This document shows positions 45,886 through 52,970 of a stretch of 64,000 nucleotides of DNA, piece after piece (the first letter of the stretch is position 1; each line of letters opens with the position of its first letter). The notes under the pieces are model-generated. The model saw nothing but the letters and a program-made list of their open reading frames with translations, was not told where the DNA came from and did no database searches. Both the position numbers and the translations under genes were made by a program. This stretch comes from Qipengyuania sp. ABI-127-1 (GTDB taxonomy: Bacteria > Pseudomonadota > Alphaproteobacteria > Sphingomonadales > Sphingomonadaceae). Where the stretch lies: positions 62,001 through 126,000 of the forward strand of contig JALJCR010000001.1 in the NCBI GenBank assembly GCA_022953095.1, written 5' to 3'.

Positions 45886-46748
45886 GCGTTCCTGCCAAAG
45901 ACATTGCCGTCGCCATCCTGCTCCTTGTGACCGGCCTAGTGTTCAACACGACGCAAGCTGTCGCGCAAGGCCAGGAGCATGCGATTGCCAAACAGGCGAT
46001 AGCGAGTTTCAAGGCGGGCGATCATATCGCTGCGAGAAGGCTCTATGCGCAATCCTGCCGGGACGAGCAGGTCGATGTTGCGTGCCACAATCTTGGGCTG
46101 ATGTTCGAAAAGGGTCAGGGGGGAGCCGAAGACCCGAAACTGGCTCGAGAAGCGTTTCGCAGGGCTTGTATCAAAGGTTTATGGCAATCCTGCGCCAGGT
46201 TCGGACGCATGGCATTGGATGGTATCGGAGGGGCGCCGCAGCCCGAACTTGCGCAGGCCGCGTTATCCTTCGCCTGTACAGCCAGCGATGGCGCGTCCTG
46301 CCATCGACTGGGAAATGCGTTCCGTTCCGGTACATTCGGCGGCCGCGATCTCCCCTCCGCGCGCCGGACGTTCGGCCAGGGCTGCGATACTGCGAAAAGC
46401 CCGCATAGCTGCCATTCCCTGGCGATTATGATGCGGGATGGCTCAGGCGGTCCCGTCGACCGTGCCGGTGCCCTCAAGAGCTATGGAAAGGCATGCGACC
46501 AATCCCTTGTCGTCAGCTGTGTCCAGCTTGGCTCTCTCCATCATACCGACGGCAATTTCGAGAGTTCGCGCGCGGCGTTTTCGAAGGCGTGCGATGCGGA
46601 TCATGCAGAAGCATGTCTGCTGACCGGTATGAGCTACTATGCCGCTCAAACAGGCGTCTTCAACGAAAAGGAGGCGCGCCGATATCTCGGCAAGGCATGC
46701 AGCCTCAATTCGAAGGAAGCCTGCGACACGCTGGAGCGTTTGCCGTGA
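45882..46748 (+). CDS. Secreted Sel1-like repeat protein 3
   Basis: This 288-residue protein has a signal-like N terminus (KDIAVAILLLVTGLVF... to AVAQ) and seven Cys-paired Sel1-like units (QSCRDEQVDVACHNLG, RACIKGLWQSCARFG and so on). It is a tandem paralog of the previous gene. ATG 45882 overlaps the previous stop; the end overlaps the next GTG start (GTGA). Confidence 0.88.
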   Translation: MSVPAKDIAVAILLLVTGLVFNTTQAVAQGQEHAIAKQAIASFKAGDHIAARRLYAQSCRDEQVDVACHNLGLMFEKGQGGAEDPKLAREAFRRACIKGLWQSCARFGRMALDGIGGAPQPELAQAALSFACTASDGASCHRLGNAFRSGTFGGRDLPSARRTFGQGCDTAKSPHSCHSLAIMMRDGSGGPVDRAGALKSYGKACDQSLVVSCVQLGSLHHTDGNFESSRAAFSKACDADHAEACLLTGMSYYAAQTGVFNEKEARRYLGKACSLNSKEACDTLERLP

Positions 46749-47797
46749 ATCTTTGCAGGTTCGCATTCATCTTGGCCCTTGCAGCCTGGTGGGCTCCCCT
46801 CAGTGCTTCCACGCGAGACCAAACCGCCGCCTCGGAAAAATCGGCTGTCGAACGCAATTGCGAGGCCGGGGATGTCGCGGCCTGCCTGAATGCCGGCAGG
46901 ATACTCGTCCAGCTTTCCGGGGAAGCGCGCGCGATCAGGGCACGCGAAATGTTCGTGCGGGGCTGCGAACTCGGCAGTGCGGACGCATGCCATCTTCTGG
47001 TGCCGATGCTGATCGAAGGGCGCGGAGGCGCGCAGTTGCTTGATGTGGCCGCAGAGGTTGCAGAAGTCCTGTGCGAGGCTCAGTCCGGCCAGGGTTGCAA
47101 CTGGCAGGCGAATATCCTTTCCCGGCAGGCAGCGGCGGGGCAGGAAATCGACTACGGCAAGTTGATCGCCGCACGCGAACTCTATCTGAAGGGCTGCGAA
47201 CTGGGTGCGATGGAGGCCTGCGGGCAAGCCGGCGCCCTTCTTGCGACGGGCACGACCGGACTATCGGACCCCGCCAGGGGGTACGACCTGCTCGAGCGCG
47301 CTTGCAGGGCGGAGCAATGGCAAGCCTGTGCCAATGCCGCGATCATGGCGCGTGACGGGTTGGCACATGACGCCGACTGGGCTTCCGCACGAGACTATTT
47401 CGAGATGGCTTGCGACGGCGGCATTGCCAGCGCCTGCAACGATCTTGGCATCATGTGGATGCAATTGGCCGATCGCAGCGGGGATGAACGCTGGCGCGAT
47501 CCGGCGCTGCTGGTGTTCATTGCTTCATGCGATGGCGGGGACGGTGCGGGATGCTCCAACGCGGCGAGACAATTGCGCGAAGGTCGTGGTGTGCCGACGG
47601 ATCCCGTGCGCGCCTATGATCTCGCTTTGCGAGGCTGCGATGCGAAGAGCGCCCGGGCCTGCCTGCTTACGTCCGAAATGCGCCGTACGGGCGACGGTGT
47701 CGAGAGCGACCAAGAATCCGCTCGCGAGCTGCGGCAGAAGGCTTGCGATCTGGGTCGGCCCGCAGCTTGTGACCTGGTGGATTCGACAGCCGATTAA
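46745..47797 (+). CDS. Secreted Sel1-like repeat protein 4
   Basis: This 350-residue protein begins at GTG 46745 (MNLCRFAFILALAAWWAPLSA signal peptide) and has nine Cys-paired units (NCEAGDVAACLNAG, RGCELGSADACHLL, LKGCELGAMEACGQAG and others). It is the longest repeat array so far in the cluster. It is followed by a 36-bp gap with a good ribosome-binding site for the next gene. Confidence 0.87.
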   Translation: MNLCRFAFILALAAWWAPLSASTRDQTAASEKSAVERNCEAGDVAACLNAGRILVQLSGEARAIRAREMFVRGCELGSADACHLLVPMLIEGRGGAQLLDVAAEVAEVLCEAQSGQGCNWQANILSRQAAAGQEIDYGKLIAARELYLKGCELGAMEACGQAGALLATGTTGLSDPARGYDLLERACRAEQWQACANAAIMARDGLAHDADWASARDYFEMACDGGIASACNDLGIMWMQLADRSGDERWRDPALLVFIASCDGGDGAGCSNAARQLREGRGVPTDPVRAYDLALRGCDAKSARACLLTSEMRRTGDGVESDQESARELRQKACDLGRPAACDLVDSTAD

Positions 47798-47833
47798 AAC
47801 TGACATGAAATCGCAATTCGGGAGGCACGGCAT

Positions 47834-49015
47834 ATGCCGGAAGCAATCGATCTCGTTCACATAGATGCACATAAGGGCAGGTCCGGGAGCGTGCGGAGCA
47901 TGGGTGACAAGGTGTACCGGAGAGTGGCTGCGGGTGCCGCGCGGCTTATCGCGCTGGCAATCTTCGCTACGGCGGCAGTCGGCTCACTTGCCGAGGCGAG
48001 AGAACGGCCTTTCGACGACGAGGCAATGATGGAGATCCATCGCGGCGGACTTGCCTATGAACGTGATGGCGACACCTATGCCGCGCTGTCGATGTACGGG
48101 CAGGCTTGTGACATGGGACTGGCCGCAGCGTGCACCCTTGCCGGACAGATCGAGCACGAAACGGCATCCGACAACAAGGATCACATAAGGGCGGCGCGCA
48201 TGTTCGCTACCGCCTGTCGCGCGGGCGATGATCTCGCCTGCACGCGGACTGGCGTTGCGTTGGGTCCGCTTTCGCGGGCAAATTCACCGGAGCCGGATGG
48301 GCTGATGAAGCTTGCGCTCCTCGCCATGGGCGAAAAGTGTCGTCACGAGGGGGGTGACCAAGCCTGTGTCGATGCCGCACAGCTCCTTGGAACGACCGAA
48401 GAGATCGGCGCGGATATCGCGGCGGTTCGCCGCTACGCTGTGGAAGCCTGCGCGGAGGAACAATTCGCAGGATGTATCAGTGCCGCGATGCTTCCTGGCG
48501 AGGAGCCCGATGCAGCAGAGACGCGCGCGCGCAACGTCCTGCTTTGCAATTCGGGCTGGGCCGGTGGGTGTGACGCGCTGCTGGAACCCCTGATGACAGG
48601 GGATGCGAAAGGCGAGGTCGACCAGCTCAAGCAAGCCCTGAAAGCAGCCTGCGACGATTGGGTCGGAATAGCCTGCGCGAACCTCGGTCTCTATTATACG
48701 CAGGGGCCGAAAGACGCCTACTTCCCGGGCATCGGCTTTCGCTACATGCGCAGCGCATGCGATCTCTATGTCGCCAAGGCGTGTTTCGCATACGGGGTGA
48801 TGCACAAGAAGGGCATTGGCGGCCGGGTCGATGAAACCCGCGCGCAATCGCTCGTCGCACACGCCTGTGAAATCGGAAGTCCGAAGGCCTGTGCCACCGT
48901 AGCTCGCATCGCGAGCGAAACCGAAAAGGGCGAAGTCGCGGGCATCTCCACTACGGAGGCCCTCCGGCGCGCGTGTCGACTGGGCGACGCGCCATCTTGC
49001 GTAAAGGATAGCTGA
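47834..49015 (+). CDS. Secreted Sel1-like repeat protein 5
   Basis: This 393-residue protein starts at ATG 47834, which has GGAGG 8 bp upstream. A hydrophobic segment (about 37-53) gives an unusually long n-region, so an inner start (ATG 47900) is possible. There are nine Cys-paired units (GQACDMGLAAACTLAG, RSACDLYVAKACFAYG). The TGA of its stop is within TGATG, overlapping the next gene's start by 1 bp. Confidence 0.84.
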   Translation: MPEAIDLVHIDAHKGRSGSVRSMGDKVYRRVAAGAARLIALAIFATAAVGSLAEARERPFDDEAMMEIHRGGLAYERDGDTYAALSMYGQACDMGLAAACTLAGQIEHETASDNKDHIRAARMFATACRAGDDLACTRTGVALGPLSRANSPEPDGLMKLALLAMGEKCRHEGGDQACVDAAQLLGTTEEIGADIAAVRRYAVEACAEEQFAGCISAAMLPGEEPDAAETRARNVLLCNSGWAGGCDALLEPLMTGDAKGEVDQLKQALKAACDDWVGIACANLGLYYTQGPKDAYFPGIGFRYMRSACDLYVAKACFAYGVMHKKGIGGRVDETRAQSLVAHACEIGSPKACATVARIASETEKGEVAGISTTEALRRACRLGDAPSCVKDS

Positions 49016-50229
49016 TGAAAAGTGCGGTCCGATCGACGATCTGGGGAGTAGTGTCCGGGGTCATGGCCCTGGCGGTCCCCTTGCACGCTCAGAGCCTTGC
49101 TGAAATCCCGGTGGAACAGCGTCTGCAGGTGATGGCAAAGAACCAGTCGGCGCGAACGCTGATGGAAGTGTACGGAATTGCCACCTTCGCGGCGGGTGCC
49201 GATGAAAGCTGCCAGCTCTTCGATGTGGGCGAACTACGCGCGTTCCAGGTGCTCAAGGGCCAGATCGGCAGGCAGTTGGCGCGGGTCGGTGGTGACGAAG
49301 TGGTCGCAGCGATAGACCAGACCGAACGTGGCACGCGGCAGGCGAAGGGCTGTGCCCTGCCGGACGATGCCAAGGTCACGATCGAGCGTGGCAGGGTAAT
49401 CGCGAGGGCCTTGCAGGACGCCCCGGCAATCATGAAGGCCGACCAGCAGCAGTGCGCGGTTGAGGGAACGCACTGGCGCTTCCATCGGCGCGAATGGGAA
49501 TTCGTCCCGAAAGGGCATTTCGTCGAGTACGAAGACCCTCAGCTCGAGGCGATGTATCACGGATTGCGGACCAATTTCGCGAGTATCGCGGATCAGGCCT
49601 GCGGGTCGGTCAAGCAGACGGTTATGTTGATTCCTGCTTTCGAAAAACTCCGCCTGATGGAAGAAGCCAGCAGCTTTGCTGCTCCCGACGCGATGGCTTT
49701 CACTTCGCTCGGGTCGTCCGAACGCACCGTCACCTCTCGACACCTCGGCCTGTGGCGGTCGCAGCGTTCATGGACCGGGGGCGGGTATACAGCCGATGTC
49801 GACTTCTATCGCATGGCTCATAAAGGCGACGTAAAAACGGGCTTTGCCAGGCTATCCAGCCTGGGCCTTTTCGGCGTGGAAGGGCACATGTATTTCACCA
49901 CCGGTGGAAGGTGGATTGCGGGCATCAACCGGAACATCGAGGCGGTCGAACTTCGGCTCAGCAATGGCACCAGTTTGCCTATGGAAAAGACCGCTGGCGA
50001 AAAGGAGGGGATGGAGGGCACATCGACCTTCGAACTTGGCGAAAGCGGTTTGACCGTCCTTGAGAGACAAGGTCCGGAAATTTCGGTCCGGGTTGCCTTC
50101 AAGCAAGAGGGCGGGGAATGGCGCTTTTTCGACGCCCCGGGCAAGGGGAGCGGCGCGCAGCAAATCGGTCTGGGCGCGGTCAGGGACGGGTTGGCCTGGT
50201 CGAATGCACCGCGACCCGCGAAGAACTGA
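49015..50229 (+). CDS. Exported protein, unknown (operon member)
   Basis: This 404-residue protein has a signal peptide (about 1-26, ending LHAQS), four cysteines in the first half and a strand-rich second half (GFARLSSLGLFGVEGHMYFTTGG). AAGGA 7 bp before the ATG is a good ribosome-binding site. I recognise no domain. Its fixed place between the Sel1 proteins and the two-component genes makes it a candidate ligand, partner or substrate of the system; that is inference. Confidence 0.75.
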   Translation: MKSAVRSTIWGVVSGVMALAVPLHAQSLAEIPVEQRLQVMAKNQSARTLMEVYGIATFAAGADESCQLFDVGELRAFQVLKGQIGRQLARVGGDEVVAAIDQTERGTRQAKGCALPDDAKVTIERGRVIARALQDAPAIMKADQQQCAVEGTHWRFHRREWEFVPKGHFVEYEDPQLEAMYHGLRTNFASIADQACGSVKQTVMLIPAFEKLRLMEEASSFAAPDAMAFTSLGSSERTVTSRHLGLWRSQRSWTGGGYTADVDFYRMAHKGDVKTGFARLSSLGLFGVEGHMYFTTGGRWIAGINRNIEAVELRLSNGTSLPMEKTAGEKEGMEGTSTFELGESGLTVLERQGPEISVRVAFKQEGGEWRFFDAPGKGSGAQQIGLGAVRDGLAWSNAPRPAKN

Positions 50230-50304
50230 CGCGATCGCGGGTGTTTCCAATCATCCGGGCGCGCTATCTGGGGGCGGCCTGGTATCAGGGGACGGGGGCG
50301 GAAC

Positions 50305-50991
50305 GTGGATGGACTGAATATCCTGTATATCGAAGACGATGCGCATACCGCGACGCAGGTGAGGGATATCGCCCTGTCTCGCGGTGACCATCTGCACTGG
50401 GAAAGCGACGGAGCGTCCGGCCTGCGGAAGGCGGGGCAGGAAAAATTCGATGTCATCATACTCGATCGAATGCTGGGCGATTTCGACGGCCTCAAGATCC
50501 TGTCCCGCTTGCGTGAGAGCGGCGTCGATACGCCTGTTCTGATGCTTAGTGCGCTGGGGCGAACCAGTGACCGCGCCGAAGGGCTCGATGCAGGTGCCGA
50601 CGACTACCTTGGCAAGCCGTTCGAAGCCGCCGAATTGATGGCCCGCGTGAACGCCCTGCACCGGCGTGCGTCGGGCAGCGTGCATAGCGCGGTCATCCTG
50701 TACGGGGCCTTCGAGTGCCATTTGAAGGCGCGGACTGCATTTCGCGAAAACCGGCATCTGGCGTTGAGTCCACGCGAATTCGAACTCTTCCATTATTTCA
50801 TGGAAAACGCCGGAGAGGTGGTTACCCGTGAAATGCTGCTGCGCGATGTATGGAACATGTCGTTCGATCCGCAGACCAATGTGGTCGACGTCAATATCGG
50901 GCGTTTGCGGCGCAAGCTCGAAGATGGTTTTGCGACCCCCGCGCTCGAGACGGTCTGGGGTACGGGCTTTCGCTTGCTGGCCGGCAATTAG
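50305..50991 (+). CDS. OmpR/PhoB-type response regulator
   Basis: This 228-residue regulator has a receiver with IEDD (9-12), phospho-acceptor Asp54 (IILDRMLG) and Lys104 (YLGKPFEA), then an OmpR-type winged helix (about 130-225: LSPREFELFHYFMENAGEVVTREMLLRDVW). GTG 50305 has GGGGGCGGA upstream; the nearby ATG 50309 is out of frame. The kinase starts 2 bp after its stop. Confidence 0.93.
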   Translation: MDGLNILYIEDDAHTATQVRDIALSRGDHLHWESDGASGLRKAGQEKFDVIILDRMLGDFDGLKILSRLRESGVDTPVLMLSALGRTSDRAEGLDAGADDYLGKPFEAAELMARVNALHRRASGSVHSAVILYGAFECHLKARTAFRENRHLALSPREFELFHYFMENAGEVVTREMLLRDVWNMSFDPQTNVVDVNIGRLRRKLEDGFATPALETVWGTGFRLLAGN

Positions 50992-50993
50992 GC

Positions 50994-52340
50994 GTGTCTC
51001 CGGCCCGCTCCATCTTCTCCCGGTTCGTCGTGGCCGCCATCCTGCTGGCGACCGTTACCGTGCTGGGGCTTTGGCTGGTAACGGAGCGAACGATCGATGC
51101 GGCACTGAACGAAAGCGGGCGCGAGGCCGTTGACGTCGATCTTGCCGGTCTGGCGGATATCTATGCCAGCGGCGGGGAAATCGATCTGGTACAGAGGATC
51201 GAGGATCGCCTGGCATTGCGCCCCGCCGACGGGAGTGCACCGCACTACCTGCTCATGCGCCCCGATGGGGTCCGTCTCGCTGGCGATCTGGAAGTCTGGC
51301 CGGACCTTGATGCGGCGATCTCGGAACGGGGCACGATTGCGATAGGACATCGTTCCCGCGCCCACGCCCGTTCAACCCGGCTCGCGCCAGACGCATGGCT
51401 GTTGGTCGCACATGAAGTCGATCCCGCTACAGCCTTGAAAGGAGGCGTGCGAACCGTGTTCCTGGTGGGCGGATCCATTCTCGTCTTGGTGGTGGCGATG
51501 CTGGGCAAATTGTCTGCCGACAGGTTGAAGCGCCGTATCGCGCGCATCAACCGTCTCCTGTCGCACCCCGACGAACTCGCCTCCATGCCAGAGCTTCCAC
51601 GACAGGGGCGCGACGAGATCGACGAGCTTGCAGCCAACAGCGCGCAGGCCATTCTCCGCATACGAGGTCTGCTGGAAGCACACAGAGATACGACCGACAG
51701 GCTCGCCCATGAAATCCGGACTCCGCTGACGCATCTCGACGCAAGACTGGTCAAAGCGCTCGAAACGCGACCCGACGAGCAGGTCACCGCGCGGCTGACA
51801 GAAGCCCGGGGCGAGATCCGGCGGCTTGTGGGCATGCTGGAATCGTTGCTCGATATCGCGTGGAGCAAGGCCCGGTTCAGCGATCGATCCACACTCGAGC
51901 CGGTCGATATGTCCGCTCTCGTTACCAATATGTGCGAGCTCTATGCCGATAGCGCGGAAGATGCCGGACTGTCGCTGGAATGGGATGTAAAGCCGGGCAT
52001 CGTCATGGATGGTGAAGAGGCTCAACTCGGGCGGCTACTGGCGAACCTGCTAGACAATGCCCTCAAATACGTGCCGACCGGAGGGACCGTTCGCGTGACG
52101 CTTCACGATGGACCGGTTCTTGTCGTGGCGGATGATGGCCCGGGTATAGCCGAGGCCGACCGATCGCGGATTTTCGAACGTTTCCAGCGTGGACCGGATG
52201 CAGAGGGCGGGGAAGGACGTCCGGGAGCGGGACTGGGTCTTGCCCTCGCCTCCGCAATCGCGCAGCGCCATTCAATGGTCCTGGAATGTCTTCCGAGCGA
52301 AACCGGTGCAATGTTCCAGTTGCGCAGGGAGGCACCATGA
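50994..52340 (+). CDS. Membrane sensor histidine kinase
   Basis: This 448-residue kinase has GTG 50994 as start, a first membrane span (about 9-29), a periplasmic domain of about 125 residues, and a second span (about 152-172). A HAMP-like linker leads to the H-box RLAHEIRTPL with His239, then an ATPase domain with LLDNALKY and DDGPGIAEADRSRIFERF. It pairs with the OmpR-type regulator just upstream and overlaps the next gene by 4 bp. Confidence 0.93.
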   Translation: MSPARSIFSRFVVAAILLATVTVLGLWLVTERTIDAALNESGREAVDVDLAGLADIYASGGEIDLVQRIEDRLALRPADGSAPHYLLMRPDGVRLAGDLEVWPDLDAAISERGTIAIGHRSRAHARSTRLAPDAWLLVAHEVDPATALKGGVRTVFLVGGSILVLVVAMLGKLSADRLKRRIARINRLLSHPDELASMPELPRQGRDEIDELAANSAQAILRIRGLLEAHRDTTDRLAHEIRTPLTHLDARLVKALETRPDEQVTARLTEARGEIRRLVGMLESLLDIAWSKARFSDRSTLEPVDMSALVTNMCELYADSAEDAGLSLEWDVKPGIVMDGEEAQLGRLLANLLDNALKYVPTGGTVRVTLHDGPVLVVADDGPGIAEADRSRIFERFQRGPDAEGGEGRPGAGLGLALASAIAQRHSMVLECLPSETGAMFQLRREAP

Positions 52341-52921
52341 CAAGGGTATTGTTGATCGCCCTGTGCTGCGTCCTGACCAGCAATTGCACCCGATCCACCG
52401 AAGCGCCTCGAAACGCACCAGTTGCGAGCACATCGGTAACGCCTCCAAGTTTGGAAAGAATGCCGGGAGCGGTCCTGTACCGCGCGCAGGTAGCTTTCGA
52501 ACAGGACGACCTGACGGGTTTGGCCCTCGCGCTTTCGCAATTGGACGCTGTCGGGCTGCATCCAGTCGGGGACGAAGCGAGAGATGTTCTCGCCCGCTGG
52601 CGGGCCGCTGCAGCAGATCGAACCCACGTCACACGCGGGCGTGTCTTGGGGCCGGGCTTTATGGTTGGCGAACTTGGGCCGCGGGAAGAGCGAGTGCTTC
52701 AGCAGACGTTCCTGTCGGGGCGCAGAGCCGCGATCAGCTTGTCTTCGCTCGAAACAAGGTCCCTAGAAGTCACGGTCCGTAACCGCAGAGACGAATCGCT
52801 CTGCCGAGAAATCGCGGCCCATGTCACCTGTCGTTGGATCCCGCTCTATACCCATCGGCACACGATCACACTGCGCAACCCGAACGCGAAAAAGACGCGT
52901 TATCAGCTTGTGATCGATTGA
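52337..52921 (+). CDS. Small exported protein, unknown (possible lipoprotein)
   Basis: This 194-residue protein starts at ATG 52337, overlapping the kinase stop (ATGA). A hydrophobic N terminus is followed by Cys17 (VLTSNC); the -1 Asn makes the lipobox weak, so anchoring is doubtful. There are two further Cys near the C terminus (ESLCREIAAHVTC). I recognise no family. It lies between kinase and CHAT gene, so it may modulate one or the other. Confidence 0.72.
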   Translation: MTRVLLIALCCVLTSNCTRSTEAPRNAPVASTSVTPPSLERMPGAVLYRAQVAFEQDDLTGLALALSQLDAVGLHPVGDEARDVLARWRAAAADRTHVTRGRVLGPGFMVGELGPREERVLQQTFLSGRRAAISLSSLETRSLEVTVRNRRDESLCREIAAHVTCRWIPLYTHRHTITLRNPNAKKTRYQLVID

Positions 52922-52970
52922 TCGTCCTGCGATGCGACATCCCTGCAATATCGAGGGGGGATACATCGAC

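Noticed and set aside
43856..49015. CRISPR-like repeats
   Set aside because: The repeats are protein-level Sel1 units, not identical DNA repeats with unique spacers.
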